Assembly: GCA_001788295.1 (NCBI GenBank)
Contig: MGBO01000012.1
Span: 1 to 35,177 of the forward strand
Direction: 5' to 3'
DNA length: 35,177 bases
Origin: Candidatus Roizmanbacteria bacterium RIFOXYC1_FULL_41_16
GTDB taxonomy: Bacteria > Patescibacteriota > Microgenomatia > UBA1406
In this document: piece by piece, positions 8,257-16,210 of the stretch
How positions within the stretch are numbered: position 1 is the first letter of the stretch
Layout: each line of letters opens with the position of its first letter
Made by a program: the position numbers and the translations under genes
Notes under the pieces: generated by a model
Told to the model about the DNA's origin: nothing
The model's input: the letters and a program-made list of their open reading frames with translations, nothing else
Database searches by the model: none

Positions 8257-9282
8257 CTAAATTATCGCGCCCAAGGAAATAAGATAATGATCGAGACGAT
8301 CTTTTAGTTCAGGGGCAAATTTAACCGTTTGAGGATTAAGGAGGCTTGAATTCAAAGGTAAGGTTCCATACTGCTGCAACATCGGGTGATCCTTAAACAA
8401 TAGCGAGTAACTGGCTAGTCCGGAAGCCGAATAAAGGTAAATACTATTAGGCAGTGTTCCGATTTTCTCCAAAGCAGACATTAAAATCTTGTGAACCTGT
8501 TTGGCAAACTCTGAAAAAACAGGCTTTATAATCTTTTGATAGTGGATATCCTCAGGCTTAATTGTGTTAAACATTTCTACAGCCGTGGCCCTGGGAATAT
8601 TAAGGTTGTTTTGCAAGGCTTTATAAAAAAATTCGGCTCCGATGCTGACGCTGTTGGTGGTTACTAACTGCTGCTGCTGAGTATTAAGAATCGAAATCTG
8701 ACTGGCGCCACGGCCAATATTAATCAGCATCACAAGTTTGCTGTTAAGCTTAAAGTGATTGTTAAGAATAAGGCGATATAAAGCAGTTGATTCGGATTCA
8801 ATTCCATTAGGATAAAGCCCGAGGCCCAAAAGATAATCGGAAACACGATCAATACTTTCCCTGAGAGCAACCACCAGGAGCAAAAACATTCGGTTGTTTT
8901 GCTTATCCGTACTCAAAATCTGATAATCAAAAATCGCCTTTTCAATGGAATAAGGAACAAATTCTTCTGACTGTAATTCAATGGCTGAAATAATTTCTTT
9001 TTCCGAAACTAAGGGCAATTTAATAATCTGTAAGGAACATTGCTCGTCCGGAATAATAATGTTGGTTTCGGCTTCGTTTAGTTTGGCATTAGTGAGAGAT
9101 TTTTGAATCAATTCGCTGCTTTGTTCTAAGGTTTTTTCGTCTTCAATAGACAGGTTGTCAAAAAAATTAGCTATTTTGAGGTCATAGGTAGTGGCTTGTT
9201 TGATCTCAAAAAGATCAGCGGCTTGACCGGAAACAATATCTAAACTGCCTTCACGCAAAAAACTGCCGACTTTGGTTTTCAT
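8257..9282 (-). CDS. pilM: PilM-like actin-fold ATPase of the type IV pilus
   Basis: PilM is a cytoplasmic FtsA/actin-like ATPase that anchors PilN and helps connect the motor to the pilus base. The 341-aa protein has features of this fold: EQCSLQIIKLPLVSEKEIISA followed by ELQSEEFVPYSIE, typical of the PilM interdomain region, a phosphate-loop-like LVMLINIGRGASQISIL, then NSVSIGAEFFYKAL and a second loop near NSIYLYSASGLAS. It lies 38 bases after the last pseudopilin gene, the largest gap in the operon. AT-rich TACTAT/TATTAT sequences just before its ATG could be an internal promoter. Confidence 0.85.
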   Translation of the reverse strand: MKTKVGSFLREGSLDIVSGQAADLFEIKQATTYDLKIANFFDNLSIEDEKTLEQSSELIQKSLTNAKLNEAETNIIIPDEQCSLQIIKLPLVSEKEIISAIELQSEEFVPYSIEKAIFDYQILSTDKQNNRMFLLLVVALRESIDRVSDYLLGLGLYPNGIESESTALYRLILNNHFKLNSKLVMLINIGRGASQISILNTQQQQLVTTNSVSIGAEFFYKALQNNLNIPRATAVEMFNTIKPEDIHYQKIIKPVFSEFAKQVHKILMSALEKIGTLPNSIYLYSASGLASYSLLFKDHPMLQQYGTLPLNSSLLNPQTVKFAPELKDRLDHYLISLGAII

Positions 9283-9320
9283 ATCTATAATAGTAATAAA
9301 TTTTTGGTAAAAAAGAAAAG

Positions 9321-9881
9321 CTAGTTTCGCAAATAGGTAAACAGCTGGTAAGTAAGGGTCTGAGTAGGCAAATAGCTGACCCGGGGAATGGTGGAAAGAC
9401 TAAGTTTGATTTTGGCCAGTCTGGTTTCGATTTTCTCCAGACTCGAATCCTCTGAATTAACCGTCACCGGAAAGTCAGTATCAGAATTACTGATTAGAAC
9501 TTGAGAGTAACTTGGAGCATTCAAAACCGCGCTGATTGAGGCCAACTGATTGTCTTTTATATAGTAACCAAAACAATTGTCCGAACGATCTCTAAACATC
9601 ACTGATTCACTTGCACCGGCTAGGGATAGGCTGAATTCAGCTTCACTCAAACAAGTCTCATCCACTTTGTGAGCATTGGTGCGGATAGTATAGGTCATCT
9701 GATTAGTAACAAAGTCACCCACCTCTTTTAACCTTTGCAATTGACTGATTTGAATCTGAAGTCGCAGTAGGGTGAAAACAATCGAAAACATAGCAGGTAA
9801 AATCAAGCCAATAATGGCAATAACCACAATAATCTCAACTAAAGTAAACCCTTTTTGAGGTCGTTTATAAACCATAGTCAT
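9321..9881 (-). CDS. Prepilin-like protein, minor pilin of the GspJ/PilW type
   Basis: This protein has a class III prepilin signal: a basic leader ending KRPQKG, cut before FTLVEIIVVIAIIGLILPAM. Glu5 of the mature protein is present. The hydrophobic helix is followed by a beta-rich region with one probable disulfide pair (DETCLSE and DNCFGYY). Size and position last in the pseudopilin run are like GspJ/PilW initiators, but the assignment to that class is tentative. The track start at 9896 is a TTG. The ATGs at 9881 or 9875 are more likely and still overlap the upstream gene, implying translational coupling. Confidence 0.8.
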   Translation of the reverse strand: MTMVYKRPQKGFTLVEIIVVIAIIGLILPAMFSIVFTLLRLQIQISQLQRLKEVGDFVTNQMTYTIRTNAHKVDETCLSEAEFSLSLAGASESVMFRDRSDNCFGYYIKDNQLASISAVLNAPSYSQVLISNSDTDFPVTVNSEDSSLEKIETRLAKIKLSLSTIPRVSYLPTQTLTYQLFTYLRN

Positions 9882-10341
9882 ATAAAGAAAGTTCAATCGT
9901 TACTAATTTGGTCTGATTAAGTAAACGATAGCTTGTAACAATCTGCACGTTAATCTGTTCATCTGTCGCTGAAGTCAAAGTAAGTTCACGTTTATAAAAA
10001 TCGTCCAAGTCAAAACCGGTACACTCTCCCGAGGTCATAATCGCATTGGCGTCAAGGCCGATATTTGAATTATTAAAACAATAGGTTGTACCTGTAGGCG
10101 TAGACTTGGCCAGCAAACCAGAATAACCAAACAAGCGATACTCTCTCTGAAATTTAAGCCATTCGGCCAGTTCTTCATTATAACGGCTGGACATCAAGCG
10201 ATGCCGAGCGTCATTAAGTGAAAGCGCGCTGTAGGAAACGCTGGCAACCAAGGCAACAATAGCGACAGTAAAAACCGAAACAAACACCAGAACTTCAATT
10301 AAAGAAAATCCGTGATTATTAAGGACAGGTGACTTGATCAT
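9865..10341 (-). CDS. Prepilin-like protein, minor pilin of the GspI/PilV type
   Basis: The leader MIKSPVLNNHG is followed by the methylation/cleavage motif FSLIEVLVFVSVFTVAIVAL, with Glu5 in place. The mature domain is about 145 aa and has two cysteines (TTYCFNN, SGECTGF). The FSLIEV start with a helix ending in VASVSYSALSLND resembles GspI/PilV-type initiators. It overlaps the upstream GspH-like gene by 23 bases and the next gene by 11-17 bases, so these tip pilins are probably made in fixed proportion from one mRNA. Confidence 0.8.
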   Translation of the reverse strand: MIKSPVLNNHGFSLIEVLVFVSVFTVAIVALVASVSYSALSLNDARHRLMSSRYNEELAEWLKFQREYRLFGYSGLLAKSTPTGTTYCFNNSNIGLDANAIMTSGECTGFDLDDFYKRELTLTSATDEQINVQIVTSYRLLNQTKLVTIELSLYDYGL

Positions 10342-10831
10342 TTGAGGTAATTATTCCCAACTCATTAATGCTTAAACTGGCACACTGTTCAAGAACGACA
10401 TTTTTTAGAATAATAGTTATACCAGCCGTCTGACCGAACAAATCCAAGAGTTCCCCACTGGAATGACTGAAGTAAACACTGGCATTTGTCGGACTGACTA
10501 GCTCAATGTTTCTGAATTTAGAAATCTCAAGAATATTTAAGTTATTGGAGGTGCCCTCTTCCAGATAAAATCGAGTCAAAGTATCGGCAGAGGAATTGAG
10601 AATAAAACCATATCCCTGAAATCCGGATAAAGACACTCCCTCTGGTAGTAATAAAGAAGTGGAACCTAACCTGATGTTATCAATGTGACTACGAACTGTG
10701 GCAAGAGCATTTTGAAGACTTTGTCGCTCTTGTTGACGAAAATAATTGGTGGTCGACCAACCGATGAATAAGCTGATGATCGTAATGACAACAAGAAGTT
10801 CAATCAGAGTGAAGCCGGCTCTATTCTTCAC
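10319..10831 (-). CDS. Prepilin-like protein, GspH/FimT type
   Basis: The leader VKNRAG is followed by FTLIELLVVITIISLFIGWS, a class III prepilin signal with Glu5. The mature protein continues QQERQSLQNALATVRSHIDN and then strands, which fits the GspH/FimT minor pilin fold. The track start at 10834 is TTG; the adjacent GTG at 10831 is preferred because it gives the same leader from a stronger codon. It overlaps the upstream pilin gene by about 11 bases. The function is presumably in pilus tip initiation. Confidence 0.78.
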   Translation of the reverse strand: MKNRAGFTLIELLVVITIISLFIGWSTTNYFRQQERQSLQNALATVRSHIDNIRLGSTSLLLPEGVSLSGFQGYGFILNSSADTLTRFYLEEGTSNNLNILEISKFRNIELVSPTNASVYFSHSSGELLDLFGQTAGITIILKNVVLEQCASLSINELGIITSNDQVTCP

Positions 10832-11249
10832 CAAGAGGCGTTAATTTGTAATTACAAGTAACGCCGGTGCCACAACTATTGCTAACAGAGCAACAAGTAG
10901 TAGTGTTGCTGGTTTGCTCAAGCGAGGCACACAAATCATAGTTAAGCTGATTACCGGAAACACCGGGAGAAGGACAGTAAACATAACTAGCCTGAGTTTT
11001 GGGATCAACAGGAACATTGTTAACATATTTGCTAGGAATAAGCTCGGATAAATCTAAGGGATAATAATTGTTTTCTGAGCGATACATTTCTAGAGCTGAA
11101 CGAAGATTCTCCAAGTCCGCTTTGCGTCTGGAATCACGGGATTGGCGCGACAGAGAAATGTAGGAAGTAACACCGATTCCAGCCAAAATAGCAATAATGG
11201 TTGCCACAACCAATAACTCGACTAAAGTAAAACCTTTATTAATTTTCAT
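10821..11249 (-). CDS. GspG-like prepilin with cysteine-rich C-terminus
   Basis: MKINKG precedes FTLVELLVVATIIAILAGIG, a prepilin cleavage site with Glu5. Next comes the GspG-type stretch SRDSRRKADLENLRSALEMY and NYYPLDLSELIP, then VPVDPKTQASYVYC. The last 40 residues hold many cysteines, including an adjacent pair (TTTCCSVSNSCGTGVTC). Four neighbouring genes share the RD..R...L...LE.Y...N.YP pattern and a P-x-[DE]-P motif, so they are paralogues. It overlaps the preceding gene by 4 bases (ATGA). Confidence 0.85.
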   Translation of the reverse strand: MKINKGFTLVELLVVATIIAILAGIGVTSYISLSRQSRDSRRKADLENLRSALEMYRSENNYYPLDLSELIPSKYVNNVPVDPKTQASYVYCPSPGVSGNQLNYDLCASLEQTSNTTTCCSVSNSCGTGVTCNYKLTPLGEE

Positions 11250-11635
11250 TGCTGATTGGTAACGCAGATTGTACCGGCTAACTCAGGCGTGGCACAAAGA
11301 GTAAAGCCCGTATCGTCACAAGTACCGCCACAGGTATAGGCTGAGCCTGTTTTGGGGTCAAGCGGCAGCTTATCTGAGGGCAGGAGCATAATGGTCGGGG
11401 CATCTGGACAGAAAATAGCAAAGTCGGCTTCAGTTGTCATTGTTGGATAAACATAGCCACATACAGAATAATATTGTTCGGCTGCTTGCTGAATAGTCTT
11501 AAGATCAGACGCGCGGCGGGCGTCACGAGTTTTTTTTTGGGTGGTTGAATAACTACTGACCGCAATTGCCAATAAGATGCTGATAATACCAATAACCACC
11601 AAAAGCTCTAATAAACTAAACCCTTTATTTTTCAT
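11246..11635 (-). CDS. GspG-like prepilin, short, cysteine-rich
   Basis: MKNKG precedes FSLLELLVVIGIISILLAIA, with Glu5 present. The helix continues into KKTRDARRASDLKTIQQAAE and YVYPT, matching the paralogue pattern of the neighbouring genes, and LPLDPKTGSAYTCGGTC matches the shared P.DP motif. The 129-aa protein has seven cysteines (for example CGGTCDDTGFTLC), which suggests surface disulfides. Both ends overlap neighbours by 4 bases (ATGA), so expression is probably coupled along the run. Confidence 0.85.
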   Translation of the reverse strand: MKNKGFSLLELLVVIGIISILLAIAVSSYSTTQKKTRDARRASDLKTIQQAAEQYYSVCGYVYPTMTTEADFAIFCPDAPTIMLLPSDKLPLDPKTGSAYTCGGTCDDTGFTLCATPELAGTICVTNQQ

Positions 11636-12111
11636 GGCTCATTTTTATAATACCACGAATTGGACGGACAATCAGTGAAATTTATATTAGGACTGGATTG
11701 ACCTTCAGAATCAGAACTGTCCTCCAAACAAATTCCGACAAAATATTCTAGATTAGAAACTTGAACATAACGATAAAAATAATTAGTTGAAAAACTATCG
11801 TATAAGGGGTCTTTGGGTACTTGATTCATATAGGTGACACTATCAACGGTCCAGGGTTGCCCAGGCGTAACATCAATCGAAAAAGAGGCCGAAGTAGTCG
11901 GATAAGTAGGCGGGCTTTGGTTGAGCTTGTAAAGCTCAAGGGCTTCAACCAAAGCTTTGACTCCGGATTTTCGGGACTGATCACGGCTTTGAATCCGTAA
12001 CTGATTGAAATTCGGCAACATCAAACCAACAATAATAGCAATGATGGCGATTACAACGAGAATCTCAATGAGGGTAAAGCCTTTGTTTAACGAAACTGTT
12101 ATGTGTTTCAT
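11632..12111 (-). CDS. GspG-like prepilin
   Basis: I chose the ATG at 12111 (MKHITVSLNKG then FTLIEILVVIAIIAIIVGLM); the track start at 12162 is a GTG that would overlap the previous gene by 40 bases. The prepilin site and Glu5 are intact. After the helix come RIQSRDQSRKSGVKALVEAL and PPTYPT, a diverged version of the paralogue pattern, and QVPKDPLYDSFSTNYFYRY in place of the P.DP motif. The start is 11 bases after the upstream stop. The predicted product is 159 aa and has few cysteines compared with its neighbours. Confidence 0.83.
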   Translation of the reverse strand: MKHITVSLNKGFTLIEILVVIAIIAIIVGLMLPNFNQLRIQSRDQSRKSGVKALVEALELYKLNQSPPTYPTTSASFSIDVTPGQPWTVDSVTYMNQVPKDPLYDSFSTNYFYRYVQVSNLEYFVGICLEDSSDSEGQSSPNINFTDCPSNSWYYKNEP

Positions 12112-12122
12112 ACTATCTAAAT

Positions 12123-12590
12123 TTAAGGTGTACTGTTTGGGCTGGCAATACCATAATAGCACTTATTGCCACAACCAATCCCGCAGTCAGCAACATATTC
12201 CTGATAACTGCTGTCACGCTCATTTTCCAAACAACTGTACAACTGGTAACTCTGATAACTGTCTAGTTCAGAAGAATTGTAATAATAGTTGTAAGTATCG
12301 CCGTCTGGATCAGAAGGATCAACAGGTAATTGTTTCATATAAAATCTTGTGTTATCCGCCGGATTGTATAGTGGACTTCCCCAAATAACCTCTTCCATAG
12401 TTGGATATGTGTTGTTTTGGGCGTAGTAAAGCTCAAGAGCTCGGCCAACTTGCTCCAAATCTTGTTTGCGACGATTGTCCCGGCCACGCTTAAGTGAAGT
12501 CAAATAAGTTCCCATAATAATAGTTGCCAAAATCCCAATCATAGCAATAACAACCAAAATTTCCATTAACGTAAAACCGCTTTTTTTCAT
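12123..12590 (-). CDS. GspG-like prepilin with C-terminal cysteine cluster
   Basis: MKKSG precedes FTLMEILVVIAMIGILATII, a prepilin signal with Glu5. Then come KRGRDNRRKQDLEQVGRALE and NNTYPTMEEVIWG, and LPVDPSDPDGDTYNYYY, the clearest example of the paralogue pattern in this array. The C-terminus has YSCLENERDSSYQEYVADCG and then IGCGNKCYYG, closely parallel to FTRLENESDPIINEVGCQYG in the next gene upstream, so the two share recent ancestry. The track start at 12605 is a TTG; ATG 12590 lies 2 bases after the upstream stop. Confidence 0.85.
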   Translation of the reverse strand: MKKSGFTLMEILVVIAMIGILATIIMGTYLTSLKRGRDNRRKQDLEQVGRALELYYAQNNTYPTMEEVIWGSPLYNPADNTRFYMKQLPVDPSDPDGDTYNYYYNSSELDSYQSYQLYSCLENERDSSYQEYVADCGIGCGNKCYYGIASPNSTP

Positions 12591-12592
12591 TT

Positions 12593-13303
12593 TTAATTTC
12601 CGCAATTACCCAAACACCAGTTGGCTTTACAAAAAATTGTAGCATATCCTTGCTGGCAAGAAAGATCAGTACATATTTTGCACCGGTCGTTAAGAATTGG
12701 ACGATTGGGATAACACGACCAATAATCAGTGTCTCTGTAACAGGGTTCAATCAAAAAATTACTCGAACTGACATAATAATTAAAATAATGATTAGAAATG
12801 GAGTTACCAGGATCATTTTCGTCAAGAAAGTAGCTACAGCCATATTGACAACCGACTTCGTTGATAATCGGATCGCTTTCGTTTTCCAGCCTGGTAAAAA
12901 TAGCGTATTTTTGAGCGCTGTCAAAAAGCAGATAGTAATAATCAGACTCGGGTGAGTTTGGTTCACATGGCAACTCATTAAAATAATTATTCATCACTTG
13001 ACTGGTTTTACGACTACCACAAACTTTGCCGGCTAAAGCCGTGTCCCAATTAGCACTGACGTCATCAGCCAATTCATAAGACAGTTCAAATTGACTGGGA
13101 TAACGATTATGGTCGTTGTGAAAATCTTCTAATATTTTCTGTAACTTGGATAGACTTTCTTTACGCTTGGTGTCGCGAACTTTATAAATCTGATTAAAAT
13201 AATTAGCACTGTAGACACCAAAAATAACAATGCTCAAAATAATAACTACAATCAGTAATTCTCCCAAAGTCATGCCACGATTTTTCCTTAAATTAGAAAG
13301 CAT
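12593..13303 (-). CDS. Large cysteine-rich prepilin-like protein
   Basis: MLSNLRKNRG precedes MTLGELLIVVIILSIVIFGV. The cleavage glycine and Glu5 are kept, but residue 1 of the mature form is Met rather than Phe. At 236 aa it is the largest pilin-like protein here. The KVRDTKRKESLSKLQKILED and NRYPSQFEL segments follow the paralogue pattern, with LPCEPNSPESDYYYLLF for the P.DP region. The extra C-terminal part contains most of twelve cysteines (WSCYPN, DRCKICTDLSCQQG, NWCLGNCGN), so an extracellular disulfide-rich tip domain is likely. It overlaps the prepilin peptidase gene by 16 bases. Confidence 0.82.
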   Translation of the reverse strand: MLSNLRKNRGMTLGELLIVVIILSIVIFGVYSANYFNQIYKVRDTKRKESLSKLQKILEDFHNDHNRYPSQFELSYELADDVSANWDTALAGKVCGSRKTSQVMNNYFNELPCEPNSPESDYYYLLFDSAQKYAIFTRLENESDPIINEVGCQYGCSYFLDENDPGNSISNHYFNYYVSSSNFLIEPCYRDTDYWSCYPNRPILNDRCKICTDLSCQQGYATIFCKANWCLGNCGN

Positions 13304-14013
13304 AGTGCGGTTATAAAACCTAACGATAAAAATGGACCAAAACTGACAGTTGATTTCATTTTCTTTTTTCTTAGCAAAATCAGTATGGCAGAGACGATTC
13401 CTCCTGTCAAGAAAGCCAGATAAATAGCCAGAAGCAAGGATTGTAAAGGCAAGGCTAAACCAATCACAAACACATATTTTACATCACCATAGCCCATGGC
13501 AGTGCCGTGGCTAAAATGATTAATCATCCAAAATAAAAACGCTATCAGTAATGACCCCAATAAAAAGATGTGTAGAACATTAAAGCGCAGCAATAGTGTT
13601 GCTATTAGGAAAACAATCAAGAGCTGATCAGGAATAACCTGATAGTAATAATCGGCCAAACCAATTGCCAAAGCGACTAGAATCAAAACTAATAATAGCC
13701 AATGTTCATAAGTGAATTGCCAGTTAATGCGATAAAACCAAAAAAGAAAAAGTGCTCCAGTAATAATCTCGAAAAAAAAGTGACTGGCGGGTATCGGGTG
13801 CTTACAGTTTCGACAACGACTACGAAGGAAAAGATAAGAAAAAACCGGAATCAAATCATACCACTTAATGGTTTGGTGACAACTGTCACAGCGTGATCGA
13901 CCCCACAAAGACATCCCTAAAGGTAACCGAGAGGCGACTACATTGAGAAAAGATCCTAAAGCCGCTCCGATTATCATAATATAGCCCCATAATAAAAAAA
14001 AGATCAAATTCAT
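13288..14013 (-). CDS. pilD: Prepilin peptidase / N-methyltransferase (PilD/GspO family)
   Basis: This aspartyl membrane protease removes the leader of prepilins and usually methylates the new N-terminus. The methylase half has ALGSFLNVVASRLPLG and the two zinc CxxC pairs, CDSCHQTIKWYDLIPVFSYL and CRNCKHPI. The protease half has the catalytic Asp in LADYYYQVIPD and the second in MGYGDVKY. About eight hydrophobic segments are visible. I chose ATG 14013 (241 aa) because the track start at 14070 would run into the divergent gene. It is the first gene of the minus-strand pilus operon whose substrates follow directly. Confidence 0.94.
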   Translation of the reverse strand: MNLIFFLLWGYIMIIGAALGSFLNVVASRLPLGMSLWGRSRCDSCHQTIKWYDLIPVFSYLFLRSRCRNCKHPIPASHFFFEIITGALFLFWFYRINWQFTYEHWLLLVLILVALAIGLADYYYQVIPDQLLIVFLIATLLLRFNVLHIFLLGSLLIAFLFWMINHFSHGTAMGYGDVKYVFVIGLALPLQSLLLAIYLAFLTGGIVSAILILLRKKKMKSTVSFGPFLSLGFITALCFLI

Positions 14014-14021
14014 ATTCTTTG

Positions 14022-14027
14022 TATAAT
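14022..14027 (+). promoter_or_regulatory. -10 box for the YfhO-like gene
   Basis: TATAAT lies 8 bases before the ATG at 14036, so the transcript would start at or within a couple of bases of the start codon. No clear -35 element was found at 17 bases. Confidence 0.5.
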
Positions 14028-14035
14028 CATAAATC

Positions 14036-16210
14036 ATGAGACGACTAATTAAAAGCCTACTTGCATACATTTTTTTTGCTCTACTTAGCCTGGCTTTTTT
14101 TAATCAGCTTTTTTTTCCGACTTTAAAAATCTATTATCCGGCCGATTTTTCGACCTCTGATCTTATCAATGTCAGCCTGTCGTTAAAGCATTATTTAGCT
14201 TCTAGCTTGGCTCAGAATCAACTACCTTTTGTCAGTTTAAAAGTGGGAAACGGGTTTCCGATTTTGGCTGAAAGTCAGATTGGAGCTTTTAATCTTTATA
14301 ATCTTTTTCTTTATAAATTCGTCCCTATTATCTGGGCGTTTAATATAACCTATGTTTTGAGCATGATTGTGATGATGAGTTTTGGCTATCTTCTTGGACA
14401 ATATTTATGGCACAAGAAAAGTATTGCCATTTTTTTTACGATCACTTTTGCCTTTTCCACAGCTGTATTTCTTAAAATTGTGCATCAAGACTTACTCAAA
14501 GCAATTGCTTTGATTCCGGCTCTTTTTTACTTCTTTTTGATGGCCACAGACAGACATTCAAACAAATTAATGGTCCTCTCTGCATTTATTGCCGGCCAAC
14601 AGTTTCTTTTGGGTCATTACTTTTACAGCTTAGCCACAAATATATTTTTGCTAATTTTGATTGTCTACGAATTTTACCGTACAAAAAAACTTAAGCTTTT
14701 AAAGCTCTATTTTGTTTATATTTTGATTTTTCTTCTGATAGCTAGTCCACAACTGGTACAAACTTTGCTTTTTCTGCAATACTCAACCAGATCAGAGTCC
14801 GGTGGTGGGGTTTTATATAATTCTGCTTTTGAAAGTCAATATTTACTGACCTTTCTACATCCCTTTCCTTTTGGTCAAATCAAAAACGGTGATATTTTTA
14901 CTTCGGCTATGTGGCTAAAGAGCAAGATGTCTCCTTGGGAGGGTAATTTGTTTACCGGGTTTATGGTTCCGATAATATTGATCTATGCTTCTTTTAGGAA
15001 ATTTTTAGCCAAAAATTTGCGCCTTTGGACACATAAATGGCCGCACAGAAAACTTTTTTTTATTTTATTTATTTTGTCTTTTTTGTTTATGTTTGGCGGC
15101 AAGACACCGTTTCGCATCATTTTCAGTTTACCGCTAATTAATGGTTTTCGGGCGCTCGCCCGATTCAGCGCTTTAACCGTCTTTTTTGGATTAATTTGCT
15201 TTGGTTACCTGCTCAAAGAGCTGAATTTGAATAAGTATGTTTATGGAGTCATTATTAGCCTCCAACTAGTCACTTTTGCCTTCATTTATCACCAATATTA
15301 CCCAACCGTCAGTCCGGCGCTGGTTTTAAATCCCCCGCCAATTGTCAAATATCTAAAACAACATCATGGTAGTGTCTACGAATATGGAGTGACCAAAAAA
15401 TGGAGTCAAACCTTTTACAATCACGGTTACCAAGCGCTAGATAAATATCTGCTCTATCAGAATGGCAATTTCCCTTATCTTAACTTAATGCATGATGTCC
15501 CAACCTGTGGCATTTTTAAAGGCTCTGGTTTTAATGATCGTTATTACAGCGCAATTATCAAAAGCCTTGATTACAGCCTTTCCGGAGACGCCAAAGATAA
15601 GACTTTGTCTAACCAGTCACAACAGTTACTCAATCATCTTGGCTGTTCCCACTTGATTAGCACTGTTAAATATAAAAATATCACTCCCCGACTAACATAT
15701 CGCAAACTGTTTGTTTACAAGTTAGAAAAGAATTCCATATTTGCTCAGTTTTATTCCATAACCGAAAGTTACTATGATGATCAGGACTTTTTGAATTTGA
15801 TTGTTGCTGACAAAACTGGCAATAGAAAACTGTACTTGAAGAACACCAGTCAAAAAGCTTATTCAAGTCAAGCCAAAGTAACCATAAATAAAATTTCAGA
15901 CCAAAAAGTCGGCCTGCAGGTTGAAAGTACCGGGTCAGGATATGTGTTTATTCGCATCTATAACTTTAACGGCTGGCAGGCCACTATCAATAACAAACCA
16001 GTCCCAATTGAACAAGCTAATTTAAATTATATGGCAGTTCCAATAAGTGGGGCGGGCCAACATCAAGTAAAACTGTTTTATCAACCACCCCTTTGGAAAA
16101 TAACGTTTTTATTGACAGTAGTTGGCTATGTTCTGGTAATTATTGTAATAGTCGGTATTGTTGAGCCCAATACTCATAGCCCTGACGATTCTGGTAGCAG
16201 GAAACCATAA
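14036..16210 (+). CDS. YfhO-like multi-pass membrane protein, probable GT-C glycosyltransferase
   Basis: YfhO-family proteins are large membrane proteins; in Firmicutes some add sugars to lipoteichoic acid. The 724-aa product has about a dozen hydrophobic segments in its first 430 residues. The first extracytoplasmic loop has LKVGNGFPILAESQIGAFNL, matching the G.P....Q.G.. loop of YfhO. The soluble C-terminal domain ends with IRIYNFNGWQATINNKPVPI and QHQVKLFYQPP, which is very close to the YfhO C-terminal signature, followed by a last membrane span. The substrate is unknown. It lies between the pilin-processing operon and the major pilin, and its last 71 bases overlap the convergent gene. Confidence 0.8.
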   Translation: MRRLIKSLLAYIFFALLSLAFFNQLFFPTLKIYYPADFSTSDLINVSLSLKHYLASSLAQNQLPFVSLKVGNGFPILAESQIGAFNLYNLFLYKFVPIIWAFNITYVLSMIVMMSFGYLLGQYLWHKKSIAIFFTITFAFSTAVFLKIVHQDLLKAIALIPALFYFFLMATDRHSNKLMVLSAFIAGQQFLLGHYFYSLATNIFLLILIVYEFYRTKKLKLLKLYFVYILIFLLIASPQLVQTLLFLQYSTRSESGGGVLYNSAFESQYLLTFLHPFPFGQIKNGDIFTSAMWLKSKMSPWEGNLFTGFMVPIILIYASFRKFLAKNLRLWTHKWPHRKLFFILFILSFLFMFGGKTPFRIIFSLPLINGFRALARFSALTVFFGLICFGYLLKELNLNKYVYGVIISLQLVTFAFIYHQYYPTVSPALVLNPPPIVKYLKQHHGSVYEYGVTKKWSQTFYNHGYQALDKYLLYQNGNFPYLNLMHDVPTCGIFKGSGFNDRYYSAIIKSLDYSLSGDAKDKTLSNQSQQLLNHLGCSHLISTVKYKNITPRLTYRKLFVYKLEKNSIFAQFYSITESYYDDQDFLNLIVADKTGNRKLYLKNTSQKAYSSQAKVTINKISDQKVGLQVESTGSGYVFIRIYNFNGWQATINNKPVPIEQANLNYMAVPISGAGQHQVKLFYQPPLWKITFLLTVVGYVLVIIVIVGIVEPNTHSPDDSGSRKP

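Noticed and set aside
12005-12388. 127-aa plus-strand ORF opposite two pilin genes
   Set aside because: It is a shadow of the pilin reading frames, low in complexity and without homology cues.
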